The notes beneath the pieces are model-generated. The model saw nothing but the letters and a program-made list of their open reading frames with translations. It was not told the origin of the DNA and did no database searches. 64,000 nucleotides of DNA from DATAVB01 sp040414495 (GTDB lineage Bacteria; Actinomycetota; Actinomycetes; Mycobacteriales; QHCD01): NCBI GenBank assembly GCA_040414495.1, contig JBEDUI010000054.1:28764-92763 (forward strand), in the 5' to 3' direction. Positions 25,958-35,047 of the stretch are shown here, piece by piece (the stretch's first letter is position 1; each line of letters starts with the position of its first letter). A program made the position numbers and the translations under genes.

Positions 25958-28687
25958 GTGCATGCGGATGGCAATACGCTTACGGCCGACAAGGCCCCCA
26001 GCCCGGGACTGGATCCGCGGGAGCCGCTGTCGCTGCTGTGGCGCCATCTTCGCGCAACCGGCGCTGGCTTGACCAGCCGCGAAGCCGATCGCCGGCTTGT
26101 CGCGTTTGGACCGAATGAGCTGTCGCGACGGCGCCGACGCCGTTGGCCGCGGGAATTGCTGAATCAATTCATCCATCCGTTGGCGTTGCTGTTAATTGTG
26201 GCGGCGGCCTTGGCCTGGATCGCGGGAACCCCTTTGCTGACCGGCGCGATTCTCGTGGTCGTTCTGCTCAACGCCGCGTTCGCGTTTATCCAGGAACAAC
26301 AGGCCGAGCGCGCGGTCGAGGCGCTCAGCGCATATCTTCCGCTCACCGCGCATGTGCTCCGCGATGGTCATGTGCAAGCGGTGCCGGCGCGCACGCTCGT
26401 ACCCGGAGATGTCCTCCTGATCGAGGAAGGCGACCGGATTTGTGCCGACGCCCGATTGATCGACGGCGAGCTCGAGGTGGATCTGTCAATGCTGACCGGT
26501 GAGTCGCTGCCCGCGTCCCGGTCGGCCGAATTCCTCGATACCGATCGTCCCGTGATTGATTCCCGCGACCTGATCTTCAGCGGTACCAGCGCTACAGCAG
26601 GCGAAGCGCGGGCGATCGTCACCGCGACGGGAATGCACACCGAAATAGGTCGAATAGCCGCGCTGTCGGAACGAACGACACAAGCCGACAGCCCGTTGGA
26701 GCGGCAGGTCAAACGGGTCGCGTGGCTGATCGCGTTGGTAGCGGTGTGCGCCGGGCTGGTTTTCATGCCGGTCGGAGTTTTGGCTGGACTGGCCTGGTCG
26801 GCCGCGGCAACGTTCGCGATCGGGCTCATCGTCGCCAACGTGCCCGAAGGACTGCTGCCCACGATCACACTCGCGCTCGCGATCGGCGTACGCGATATGG
26901 CCCGACGGGGCGCGGTCGTGAAACGACTGTCCGCTGTGGAGACACTCGGCTCGACGACGGTCATCTGCACCGACAAGACCGGCACACTCACGGAGAATTG
27001 GATGCGGGTCACCACGGTGTGGCTGCCCGACCGGGAGGTCTCGATCGAGAACCTCGAGGTCGCCCCCACCGCCGCGCTGCAACGGATCGCCCGGGCCGCG
27101 GCCCTGTGTACCAGCGCCCAACCGGCCATAGCCGATCAGCCGGCGACCGGCGATCCGACCGAGCTGGCGCTGCTTGACCTTGCGGCCCGGGTCGGCGTGC
27201 CGATCAGCGACCAGGGTCGGCAGCGTAACCGGCGTGCCATATTTCACTTCGACCCGCACGTCAAATGTATGTCCACAGTAGACGAGTTGCCCGATGGGCA
27301 ATATGTACACACCAAGGGCGCACCCGAGACCGTTATCGGCTACTGCACCTCAATCGCCGGACACGGATCGATCGACGCCGCCGATCGACACCGCCTGGCG
27401 AGCATTGTGGACGACTACGCGACGCGGGGCCTGCGACTGCTGGCCGTGGCCACGCGAAAGCTGCCGGCATCACCCTCGCTGAGCCGCTCGGAGATCGAAC
27501 GAGAGCTGTGCCTACTGGGCCTCATCGCAATGTTCGACCCGCCGCGGCCCGGTGTCGCCGAGGCGGTCGCGCAGGCCCATACCGCCGGCATTCGAATCCA
27601 CGTGGTCACCGGCGACAATGGACTCACCGCCGCCGAAGTAGCCCGCAGAGTTGGCATCGGCACGGCTGGTACGGAAATCATCACCGGTTCGCAATTGGAT
27701 GCGATGGCCGAGCCCGCGCTCGACGACACTCTCCTGAGCGGGCGGGAGATTATCTTCGCGCGCAGCTCACCGGAGGCAAAGCTGCGTATCGCGGATGCGC
27801 TGCGTGCTCGTGGTCAGGTGGTCGCGATGACCGGCGACGGGGTGAACGATGCGCCAGCGTTGCACCGGGCCGATATCGGCGTCGCGATGGGCCGTTCGGG
27901 AACCGACGTGGCGCGAGAGGCCGCCACAATGGTCCTGACCGATGATGACTTCGGGACGATCATCGCCGCGGTCGAAGCGGGGCGCCGCGTCTTCGACAAT
28001 GTACGAAAATTCATTCTTTACATATTCACGCACGCGGTTCCCGAAGTGGCGCCGTTCCTGCTCTTTGCCCTCAGCGGCGGTCTGATCCCGCTGCCGTTGA
28101 CCGTAATGCAAATTCTGGCCATCGACCTCGGCACCGATGTGCTTCCCGCGCTCGCGCTCAGCCGCGAGCCATCCGAACCGGGTTTGATGCACCGCCCACC
28201 ACACCGTCGCGGTGACAGCGTGGTCGATCGGAGCCTGCTGGGCCGGGCCTGGGGATTTCTCGGTCTGATTTCGGCCGTGCTCGTTATTGGCGTATTTCTG
28301 CTAGTGCTATGGCAGGGCGGTTGGCATCCCGGGGCGGCAACCGGCCGGCACAGCGAACTGCATCAGACTTATGTGGAGGCAAGCACCACGGCGTGGCTGG
28401 GGCTTGTGTCATGCCAGATCGGCACCGCCTTCGCGGCCCGGACCGAACACGCATCGCTGCGCTCGATCGGGATAGCGAGCAATCCCTGGCTGCTGTACGG
28501 AATTGCCGTGGAGATCGCGTTCGCGTTGACGCTCGTCTACACGCCATTTCTGCAGTCCATTCTCGGCACAACGAGCTTGTCGCCAAGCCAACTGGCGCTG
28601 GTATTGCCCTTCCCGCTGGCGGTGTGGGGAGCTGATGAGATCCGCCGGGCGTGGTATCGCCGATCGTCAGGTGAGTTGACGGTGTAG
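25958..28687 (+). CDS. P-type cation-transporting ATPase with Na,K-ATPase-like membrane motifs
   Basis: 909 residues with an N-terminal cation-ATPase domain, actuator TGES loop ([11 protein letters not shown]), phosphorylation motif [11 protein letters not shown], hinge [15 protein letters not shown] and about ten membrane helices. M4 reads [21 protein letters not shown]5 [12 protein letters not shown] and M6 [18 protein letters not shown]. These match the Na,K/H,K-ATPase (type IIC) pattern, including acidic residues of the cation site, rather than the SERCA pattern. No beta subunit is encoded nearby. The GTG start has GGGAG about 9 nt upstream. The DosR regulon of M. tuberculosis also includes a P2-type pump (CtpF). 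Likely a Na+, K+ or H+ pump in the plasma membrane. Confidence 0.9.
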   Translation: MHADGNTLTADKAPSPGLDPREPLSLLWRHLRATGAGLTSREADRRLVAFGPNELSRRRRRRWPRELLNQFIHPLALLLIVAAALAWIAGTPLLTGAILVVVLLNAAFAFIQEQQAERAVEALSAYLPLTAHVLRDGHVQAVPARTLVPGDVLLIEEGDRICADARLIDGELEVDLSMLTGESLPASRSAEFLDTDRPVIDSRDLIFSGTSATAGEARAIVTATGMHTEIGRIAALSERTTQADSPLERQVKRVAWLIALVAVCAGLVFMPVGVLAGLAWSAAATFAIGLIVANVPEGLLPTITLALAIGVRDMARRGAVVKRLSAVETLGSTTVICTDKTGTLTENWMRVTTVWLPDREVSIENLEVAPTAALQRIARAAALCTSAQPAIADQPATGDPTELALLDLAARVGVPISDQGRQRNRRAIFHFDPHVKCMSTVDELPDGQYVHTKGAPETVIGYCTSIAGHGSIDAADRHRLASIVDDYATRGLRLLAVATRKLPASPSLSRSEIERELCLLGLIAMFDPPRPGVAEAVAQAHTAGIRIHVVTGDNGLTAAEVARRVGIGTAGTEIITGSQLDAMAEPALDDTLLSGREIIFARSSPEAKLRIADALRARGQVVAMTGDGVNDAPALHRADIGVAMGRSGTDVAREAATMVLTDDDFGTIIAAVEAGRRVFDNVRKFILYIFTHAVPEVAPFLLFALSGGLIPLPLTVMQILAIDLGTDVLPALALSREPSEPGLMHRPPHRRGDSVVDRSLLGRAWGFLGLISAVLVIGVFLLVLWQGGWHPGAATGRHSELHQTYVEASTTAWLGLVSCQIGTAFAARTEHASLRSIGIASNPWLLYGIAVEIAFALTLVYTPFLQSILGTTSLSPSQLALVLPFPLAVWGADEIRRAWYRRSSGELTV

Positions 28688-28790
28688 CGGGCGTGACGTG
28701 CGCATCGAAACGGGCCGCGCGATCACGGGATGGCACGGAGACCTCGATGCCTATTCCTGGACCGACACACCGAGCACTCTTCAGTCTCGC

Positions 28791-29369
28791 TCAGCCACAA
28801 GCGGACGGCCGGAGTCCGTCCATCAGGAGGTTCAGCAGGCGCGCCGCCATCGCTTCGTGCTCCGGCGAACCAGCCACGGTGAAGATGCCGATGAGAGCGG
28901 CAGCGATGTCCTCGGCGGGGACGTCGGCGCGCAGTTCCCCGCTCGTACGCCCGGCGTCGAGGATGTCGTCAATGGCCGCGAGCAGCTCAGTCCGGGTGTG
29001 GGCATGGGCGATCTCCCCCGACTCGACCATCGCGAGCAGCGTGTCGAGCATCCCGTTCTTGGTCGCGATCCACTCCCCGAACAGGTCCATCCAGCGTCGC
29101 AGCGCTGCGGGCGGGTCGAGTTGGGCGAGTAGCTCACGGGCACCGGCCGTGAGCCGCGAGACCTGGTCCCGATAGACCGCGTCGACCAGCGACTGGCGGG
29201 TCGGGAAGTGCCGGTAGAGAGTGGCGATGCCGACCCCGGCTTCGCCCGCGATCGCGCGCATCGACGGCTCGGTCTCGGCCGACGCGAACAAGCCGGTCGC
29301 CACGTCCAGCAGCTGTTGGCGGTTGCGAGTCGCGTCCGCCCGCGGTCTACGGGTCCTTGCGTCGGCCAA
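28791..29369 (-). CDS. TetR/AcrR family transcriptional regulator
   Basis: 192 residues. HTH region at about 15-60 (ATRNRQQLLDVATGLFASA, then GVGIATLYRHFPTRQSLVDA), with a helical ligand-binding C-terminal domain. The start is a TTG at 29367-29369 that overlaps one half of a wide inverted repeat, so leaderless, autoregulated expression is plausible. Divergent from the quinone-reductase-like gene, the standard arrangement for a local repressor. Confidence 0.88.
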   Translation of the reverse strand: MADARTRRPRADATRNRQQLLDVATGLFASAETEPSMRAIAGEAGVGIATLYRHFPTRQSLVDAVYRDQVSRLTAGARELLAQLDPPAALRRWMDLFGEWIATKNGMLDTLLAMVESGEIAHAHTRTELLAAIDDILDAGRTSGELRADVPAEDIAAALIGIFTVAGSPEHEAMAARLLNLLMDGLRPSACG

Positions 29370-29429
29370 AACGGATCACGCTCCACTTGTGCTAGCTTGA
29401 GGTCACGCAAAACGAAGCGTAATCCGTTT
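29369..29429. promoter_or_regulatory. Wide inverted repeat between tetR and the oxidoreductase gene
   Basis: AAACGGATCACGCT (29369-29382) and AGCGTAATCCGTTT (29416-29429) are complementary at 13 of 14 positions. The right copy is also flanked by AAACG, giving AAACG-n10-CGTTT (29410-29429). These look like two operator half-regions for the divergent TetR regulator, one over each start. Confidence 0.55.
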
Positions 29430-29465
29430 ACGTTGCCTCACGAGCCGCGCAAGAGACAGGTGAGC

Positions 29466-30413
29466 ATGAAAGAACCGAGCGTCAACACGAGCCGGGCGGT
29501 CGAGTTCGAGTCCTTCGGCGGACCCGAGGCCTTGAGCGTCCGCGAGGTACCCGTGCCGCGGGCCGGCTCGGGACAGCTCCGCGTGCGGGTCACCGCGGCT
29601 GGCCTGAATCCGATGGACTGGTTCATGACCTCTGACGCAGAGACCGCCGCGCGATTCGGCTTGAGCCTGCCGTGTGGGTTCGGCACCGACTATGCCGGGG
29701 TCGTGGATCAGGTCGGAGACGGCGTGAGCGAGTTCGTGGTCGGTGACCGGGTGTTCGGCGGTGCCCTGTCCCGCGCGGTTGCCGACTACGTCGTCGTGGA
29801 AGAGGCGGGGAGCATCGCGGTGGGCGGCGAGGCGCACCGGACCCCTGACGGCGTCGACGACCGCACCGCTGCCACCCTTGCTATTGCGGGCCGCACGGCG
29901 GCCGCAGCTCTCGCCGTGGTCAACCCGGGCCCGGGTGACACGGTGCTCATCGGCGGCGCGGGCGGCGGTGTAGGTGTGTTCGCTGTCCAGCTCGCGCGCA
30001 TCGCGGGCGCGCGAGTAATCGGGACGGGGTCGGCAACCTCGGCCGATGCCCTGCGCACCCTGGGGGCCGAGCCGGTCGCCTATGGCGATGGTCTCCTCGA
30101 CCGGGTCCGTGCGCTGGCTCCCGCTGGCGTCGATGCGGTCATGGACCTGCACGGGACGGACACGGCGCAGGCGGCACGCGAACTTGGCGTACCTGACGAG
30201 CGCATCACCACGATTGCCGCCCAGGTCGACGGGATCACGCCGGCGAACGGCGCCAACGCCGCTCCGGGCGCCCTCGAGGAGATCGCCGGCCTGGTCGCGG
30301 CGGGTCGGCTCCGGGTGCCGATCGCGGCACGTTTTCCGGTCGAGCAGATCCGCGCCGCGGTCGAGCTTCAGGCGGCGCGGCACGTGCATGGAAAGGTCGT
30401 CATCGACCTCTAG
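29466..30413 (+). CDS. NADP-dependent quinone-reductase-like oxidoreductase (MDR family)
   Basis: 315 residues. It has an N-terminal GroES-like fold (AGLNPMDWFM, then FGTDYAGVVDQVGDGVSEFV) and a Rossmann domain with VLIGGAGGGVGVFAVQLAR at about 160. Zinc-binding cysteines are absent, so it is a zinc-independent, zeta-crystallin-type quinone/enone reductase using NADPH. ATG at 29466 with AGGTGA upstream. Its divergent TetR gene suggests induction by an electrophile or quinone-like ligand. Confidence 0.9.
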   Translation: MKEPSVNTSRAVEFESFGGPEALSVREVPVPRAGSGQLRVRVTAAGLNPMDWFMTSDAETAARFGLSLPCGFGTDYAGVVDQVGDGVSEFVVGDRVFGGALSRAVADYVVVEEAGSIAVGGEAHRTPDGVDDRTAATLAIAGRTAAAALAVVNPGPGDTVLIGGAGGGVGVFAVQLARIAGARVIGTGSATSADALRTLGAEPVAYGDGLLDRVRALAPAGVDAVMDLHGTDTAQAARELGVPDERITTIAAQVDGITPANGANAAPGALEEIAGLVAAGRLRVPIAARFPVEQIRAAVELQAARHVHGKVVIDL

Positions 30414-30457
30414 GAAAGCTCGGAACACGACGCTCTGCTCCTGGCGCCAAACACACC

Positions 30458-30646
30458 CTAATGAGTCGCGCCCATCTCGTGCAGCAGGCTGATGAGCTCC
30501 GCTCGGGTCGGTGCCATGGCAACGACGCCAACGGTATCCTCGGCCACCCAGACTGTCCGCTCGTCAATGGTCCGCGATTCGATTTTTATATGGCTGTGTA
30601 CGACCCATTGCGGTAGGTCATGGTGGTGCTCAGGTTGATAAGTCAT
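30458..30646 (-). CDS. 62-residue hypothetical protein
   Basis: Starts at the ATG 30644-30646 with AAGGTG 8 nt upstream. The sequence begins MTYQPEHHHDLPQWVVHSHI and continues with alternating hydrophobic strands (RTVWVAEDTVGVVAM) and a C-terminal helix (RAELISLLHEMGA), suggesting a small alpha/beta fold. I do not recognise a family. A candidate DosR-like box lies about 35 nt upstream and a better one about 205 nt upstream, so I infer membership in the dormancy gene set. Confidence 0.65.
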   Translation of the reverse strand: MTYQPEHHHDLPQWVVHSHIKIESRTIDERTVWVAEDTVGVVAMAPTRAELISLLHEMGATH

Positions 30647-30678
30647 CTGATTTACACCTTTTGTTGCCCGGGCCGTAC

Positions 30679-30693
30679 AAGGACCGATCGCCG
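30679..30693. promoter_or_regulatory. Candidate DosR-like box
   Basis: AAGGACCGATCGCCG lies 33 nt upstream of the 62-residue gene, near its expected -35 region. It follows the core GGACCnATnGCC seen at 36211-36226, and the 11-mer GTACAAGGACC recurs at 48914-48924 in the ftsH/hydrogenase intergenic region. Confidence 0.4.
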
Positions 30694-30850
30694 ACGCCGC
30701 AGACGTGGAATACGGCTGGCGTCGAGGAGAGTCCGTCCGCACGAGCGGCTTGGAGATGGGTGGTGTGCGGAACACCCGCAGCTTCCGCCCCTTATCTTTC
30801 CGGCTCTCCTCGACAATTCAAGTAGATGCCGGTCCGCGACCATCGTGGTA

Positions 30851-30864
30851 GGGCCAATAGTCAC
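30851..30864. promoter_or_regulatory. Candidate DosR box
   Basis: GGGCCAATAGTCAC; its complement GTGACTATTGGCCC differs by one base from the DosR-type pattern GGGACTATTGGCCC. It sits in the 266-nt gap between DUF1918 and the 62-residue gene, upstream of the latter. Confidence 0.5.
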
Positions 30865-30912
30865 TAGCGCAGTCATACGACACCAACGCACGCCCGGTCG
30901 CGATCGCAGCTC

Positions 30913-31137
30913 CTATCTGGACCGAATGCGCGTTCGTACCGCACCATCTTCATGCGTCGAACGAACGCGAGCATCGGAGCCGGGAAAAACCAGCGTCGTA
31001 TCCCCGGTGTCAGACCACCGAACGACATAGGGCGGCTGCCCGCCTTTACCGTGGACTTCCAGGATTTCTCCATCGCGAATCGATCGCTGCAACCGGCTGG
31101 ACATGATCAGCAGCTGATCACCAACTGTGGCGTACAT
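30913..31137 (-). CDS. DUF1918 domain protein
   Basis: 74 residues. MYATVGDQLLIM, then RDGEILEVHGKGGQPPYVVR and a VFPGSDARV stretch match DUF1918, a small SH3-like barrel domain widespread in actinobacteria. A GGGAGGGG Shine-Dalgarno precedes the ATG, 21 nt after the SulP stop. It is the last gene of the leftward operon starting at the Acg-like gene. Its function is unknown; DUF1918 proteins often sit with universal stress proteins. Confidence 0.85.
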   Translation of the reverse strand: MYATVGDQLLIMSSRLQRSIRDGEILEVHGKGGQPPYVVRWSDTGDTTLVFPGSDARVRSTHEDGAVRTRIRSR

Positions 31138-31158
31138 TCTCAGCCCCTCCCTCGATCA

Positions 31159-32883
31159 TCAGATCTTCTCCGTTTGGTCGTGCCTACCGGCCTGCACCGT
31201 CCACCGCTGGTACGCCTCTACCGCAGTCGGCAAGGTCACGAAGATTCGATCGGCACCGATCTTGTCCGCCAGACCCGCAGCGGCCAGATTGTCCCGTAAT
31301 TCCTGCTTCACCCGCGCCATGGCAAACACAATGCCCCGGGTGTTCAGCTGACAGCGCAGTTTCTCCAACGCATCAACCGCAGTGATGTCGACCTCCACGT
31401 TCGCTTCCGCGTTGAGCAGGAACCAGCGCGGTGGGCACTTATCCACGGTCAGCGAAGCCAGCGCCCGGCGGCGGAAGTCTTCGGCGTTGGCGAAGCACAG
31501 TGGCGCGTCGTATCGATACACGATCAGCCCGGGGATAAGCGTTGCGTCGGCATAGTCGTCGATGTCATGCATGCCGGCCAAACCCGGAACCTGCCCCAGA
31601 ATCCCGTCGTGAGGCCGGGCCAGGCGTCGGAACAAGTCCAGAATGGACAGTCCAACCGCGACCAAGACGCCCTGCAGGACGCCGAGCCCGAGAACGGCTG
31701 CGGTCGTGGCCAATGCCAGCGCCAGCTCGCTACGGCGAAATGCGGCGAACCGCCGAAGCTCCGGTATGTCGATCAGCGTCAAAGCCGCGTAGACCACCAA
31801 CGCGCCGAGCGCGGCGAGCGGAAACGCGGCGAGCAATGGGCGTGCGGCAAGCACTGTCACCAATACCGCCGCCAAACAAACCAGCGAGTACAACTGCGTC
31901 CGGCTGCCAGTCGCCACACCGATCGCGGTCCGGCTCCCACTGCTGCTGATAGGGAAACCGTGTAGTGCACCGGCGGACCAGTTCGCAGCACCCAATGCCA
32001 ACAGTTCCTGGTTGGCGTCGATCGTTTCGCCTCTGCGATCGGCGAATGCGCGTGCGGTCAGAATGTCGTCGGAAAACCCGACAATAGCGATGCCAATTGC
32101 CGGAAGGATGAGATGGCTGACGTCATGCAGGCTGAGGCCGTGCACAGATGGCCTCAGCACCCCCGCGGAAAAGTCACCGACAACCGCGATTCCGTGGTTT
32201 TGTAACGAGAAGACGTAGACCACGAACGTGGCCAGCAACATTCCGATCAGCGGCCCCGGCACGTGCGGTTTCAACCGGGCCGCCAGCAGGAGAAAGGCGA
32301 GTACGCCGGCGGACAGCAATACGGTTGGCCAGTGCACCTGGTCCAGCTGGCTCAGGAAGGAACGGGCTTCGGGGACGAAGCTATCTCCGCGAACCGGCAC
32401 CCCGGTAAGCTTTTTGAGCTGGCTGGTGATCATGATGACCGCCACGCCAGCCAGGTATCCGGTCAGTACCGGCTTGGACAACAGGTCGGAGAGAAATCCC
32501 AGCCGTGCCAGCCATCCGAGCACGCAGACTCCCCCAACCAGCAGCGCCAGCACGACAGCAAGCGACTCGTAACGCGCCGAGTCACCGGCCGCGAGCGGAC
32601 CGAGCGCGACCGCGGTGAGCAGCGCCGTGGTCGACTCCGGACCGATCGAGACCTGCCGGGATGAACCAAGTAACGCGTAGATCGCGAGCGGACCGATTGC
32701 CGCCCACAAACCGGTGGCAGGCGGTAGTCCGGCAACGCCGGCATATGCCATCACCTGCGGGATGAGATACGTCGCGACGGTAACGCCGGCGATGACATCA
32801 CCACGTAGCCACTCGCGCTTGTAGTGCCGGAGAACCCCTATTCCCGGTGCTCGCGGGACAACACCGTGCAGTACGGATGACAT
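31159..32883 (-). CDS. SulP family anion transporter with STAS domain
   Basis: 574 residues. The SulP core has about 12-14 helices. The N-terminal signature is GVTVATYLIPQVMAYAGVAG, followed by the GLPPATGLWAA loop. A C-terminal STAS domain spans about 450-560 (RWFLLNAEANVEVDITAVDA). It transports sulfate, bicarbonate or other anions across the plasma membrane. In M. tuberculosis the SulP gene Rv1739c lies beside the DosR gene Rv1738, a DUF1876 protein; a DUF1876 gene is also in this island. Encoded 18 nt after the USP stop. Confidence 0.92.
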   Translation of the reverse strand: MSSVLHGVVPRAPGIGVLRHYKREWLRGDVIAGVTVATYLIPQVMAYAGVAGLPPATGLWAAIGPLAIYALLGSSRQVSIGPESTTALLTAVALGPLAAGDSARYESLAVVLALLVGGVCVLGWLARLGFLSDLLSKPVLTGYLAGVAVIMITSQLKKLTGVPVRGDSFVPEARSFLSQLDQVHWPTVLLSAGVLAFLLLAARLKPHVPGPLIGMLLATFVVYVFSLQNHGIAVVGDFSAGVLRPSVHGLSLHDVSHLILPAIGIAIVGFSDDILTARAFADRRGETIDANQELLALGAANWSAGALHGFPISSSGSRTAIGVATGSRTQLYSLVCLAAVLVTVLAARPLLAAFPLAALGALVVYAALTLIDIPELRRFAAFRRSELALALATTAAVLGLGVLQGVLVAVGLSILDLFRRLARPHDGILGQVPGLAGMHDIDDYADATLIPGLIVYRYDAPLCFANAEDFRRRALASLTVDKCPPRWFLLNAEANVEVDITAVDALEKLRCQLNTRGIVFAMARVKQELRDNLAAAGLADKIGADRIFVTLPTAVEAYQRWTVQAGRHDQTEKI

Positions 32884-32901
32884 GCCATACTCCCGGGCCG
32901 C

Positions 32902-33819
32902 CTATCCAACACCTCGGGCGTGCTCGCTCATTGGTTGATCGGGCCCTTTCACCACGGTGACCGGGCAATAGGCCTGGTGCAGAACACTTTGGCTGACTGA
33001 GCCGAGGAACAGTCCGATTCGCCCGCCCCGCCCGCGCGAGCCAACAACCAGCATCGGTGCGCCGAGCGATTGATGGATCAAGGCCGTGTCGGCCTCACCT
33101 TTCGGCAGTTTCTTGACGACTGGCACCGCGGGATATTTCTCGGTAAATCCGGACACATATTGCTCGAGCCACTGTTCCTGCTCGGCCGGCGGTCCCAGCT
33201 TGATCGATTCAGCGTATCCAGGCCTGCGATATACCGCCTCCCAGCAATGCACGATCACGACCGGGAGATCGCGCAATGACGCCTCGTCAAACGCGTATCC
33301 CAGCGCCTGTTCGGATGCGGCCGAGCCGTCGACACCGACCACAACGCCGGTTCCGGGAATGGGCTCGCACCGGTATGGTCGCGCCACCATCAGCGGGCAC
33401 CGGCAATGCGCGATCAGACCGGAGCCCACTGCCCCGAGCAGAGCGGAGACCGTCGCTCCGTGCCCCCGCGTACCAATGATCATCAGGCTGGCGTCATAGG
33501 ACTGATCAACCAGGACGCTGCGGGGGTGACCGTTTATCGTGATTCCACTCACCCGATTGGGACCGATTTGCTCGCCGGCCAAGGCGATCGCGTTTCCGAC
33601 GAGTTCCTCGCAGTTGTATTGCGGCACCGATTCGGTCGGTAGTGGATACGCTGCCGTCGCCGGAACGACGTGTGCCCGATGGTCGCAGGCGTGGACAATT
33701 CCCAGCGAACGTTGCCGCAGCGTCGCCTGCTCGATGCCGTGACGCAAGGCCAGTTGGCTCATCGGAGTTTCGTCGATGCCGACGACGATCGGGTGCACCG
33801 CGTAGTCGATCATTCCCAT
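32902..33819 (-). CDS. Universal stress protein, tandem UspA domains
   Basis: 305 residues with two Usp domains (about 8-150 and 158-295). Each has the ATP-binding pattern G-x2-G-x9-G(S/T): IIGTRGHGATVSALLGAVGS in the first and VVGSRGRGGRIGLFLGSVSQ in the second. It probably binds ATP/AMP and modulates growth arrest, as the mycobacterial tandem Usps do. The ATG at 33817-33819 overlaps the M50 protease stop (ATGA), so the two are translationally coupled, like Rv2624c beside the protease gene Rv2625c. Confidence 0.93.
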   Translation of the reverse strand: MGMIDYAVHPIVVGIDETPMSQLALRHGIEQATLRQRSLGIVHACDHRAHVVPATAAYPLPTESVPQYNCEELVGNAIALAGEQIGPNRVSGITINGHPRSVLVDQSYDASLMIIGTRGHGATVSALLGAVGSGLIAHCRCPLMVARPYRCEPIPGTGVVVGVDGSAASEQALGYAFDEASLRDLPVVIVHCWEAVYRRPGYAESIKLGPPAEQEQWLEQYVSGFTEKYPAVPVVKKLPKGEADTALIHQSLGAPMLVVGSRGRGGRIGLFLGSVSQSVLHQAYCPVTVVKGPDQPMSEHARGVG

Positions 33820-35024
33820 CAGCTCCTCAAGGTCCGCCGCGATGCCGCCATCGCCGGGTTGCCCGCATCGTTTTCGGCGGTACGGGCCGAGAGCCCGAGA
33901 CGAATCCGCACCGATGCCTCGTTGATATCCGCCAGCGAAACGATGCCGACCAAGGTGTCGCCGGCGAATACCAACGCGTGCCGGGACGCTGAACGCGTCG
34001 TCATGCGGGCCAGCAGGTCGCCCAGCGGCTCCTCCGGATTCGCGGTGGCGACGCTTGTTCGAGGCAGCGCGACGGCATCGGCGCGCGTTGTCGCTCGCTG
34101 CCCAGGGGTGAGAGCGAGAATTCGGTCACGTTGCAAAAGCCCCACGATGTCGCCGTCACAATCCTGGACCGGGTAGGCGGTCGCGTCGTGCGTGCTGACA
34201 AACCGGGCGATGATCGCATCGACGGTCAACCAACCCGGAACCACGACCGGGTCCGGGTTCATGACGTCCCTGACCCGTAATCCGCTGAATGTCTCGGTGA
34301 TCTGCGCCTGTTGTTGTTCGGCGCGGGCCGCTCCGATGACAAAGACGCCGATCAGGGCTAGCCAAAGACCGCCCAACAAGGCACCCGCCAGCGCGTCGAA
34401 AACGCCAAATGCCACGAGAATCCAGCCCATGATCACGCCGGCCCGGTTGGCCGATTGGATGCCGCGTTGGCGATCCGCGGTTCGTGCCCATACCGCGGCG
34501 CGTAGCACTCGACCGCCATCGAGCGGAGCGGCGGGCAACAGATTGAAAACGGCGAGGAAGATGTTGATCCAACCGAGCCAGAGCAGCGCCGCGGTCAGCA
34601 ATTCGGGGCCGGCCAGCGATCGCGAGATGAGCCCACCGATGGTGATCAGCCCACCGATGAGCAGGCTGGTTACCGGTCCGGCGATCGCGATTCGAAAATC
34701 CGCTCCGGGCGTGTTCGGCTCATCAGACAGTTTCGTCACGCCACCCAGCAGCCACAACGTGACACCCTCGACCCGTTCGCCTTCGTGCCGGGCAACGACA
34801 GCGTGCGCCAACTCATGGGCGAGCAGCGAGGCCAGGAACAGCGTTCCCACCCCGATGCCGACAAGCCAATATACGGCCCGATTCTGCCCGGCGACCCGGC
34901 TGGGAAGGTAGGAATCGGCCAGCAGATAGGCGACCAGCGCGGCCATAATCGCCGCCGTCCAGTTCACGCCGATCCGGACGCCGGCCATTCGCCCCAGCCG
35001 GAATGTCTCGTTCACCGAACCCAC
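33819..35024 (-). CDS. Site-2-protease-type M50 metalloprotease with CBS domains
   Basis: 401 residues. The intramembrane zinc site is HELAH at about 71 (LLAHELAHAVVARHEG), and the second ligand is in NLLPAAPLDGGRVLRA at about 165. About six membrane segments are followed by a CBS pair (about 250-385: VRDVMNPDPVVVPGWLTVDA and later VGIVSLADINEASV). It is an Rv2625c/Rip3-like protein. Its substrate is unknown; CBS domains suggest adenylate sensing. It lies 23 nt after the Acg-like gene and is coupled to the USP. Confidence 0.93.
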   Translation of the reverse strand: MGSVNETFRLGRMAGVRIGVNWTAAIMAALVAYLLADSYLPSRVAGQNRAVYWLVGIGVGTLFLASLLAHELAHAVVARHEGERVEGVTLWLLGGVTKLSDEPNTPGADFRIAIAGPVTSLLIGGLITIGGLISRSLAGPELLTAALLWLGWINIFLAVFNLLPAAPLDGGRVLRAAVWARTADRQRGIQSANRAGVIMGWILVAFGVFDALAGALLGGLWLALIGVFVIGAARAEQQQAQITETFSGLRVRDVMNPDPVVVPGWLTVDAIIARFVSTHDATAYPVQDCDGDIVGLLQRDRILALTPGQRATTRADAVALPRTSVATANPEEPLGDLLARMTTRSASRHALVFAGDTLVGIVSLADINEASVRIRLGLSARTAENDAGNPAMAASRRTLRS

Positions 35025-35047
35025 CTCGTCTTACCTATCGGAACCGA

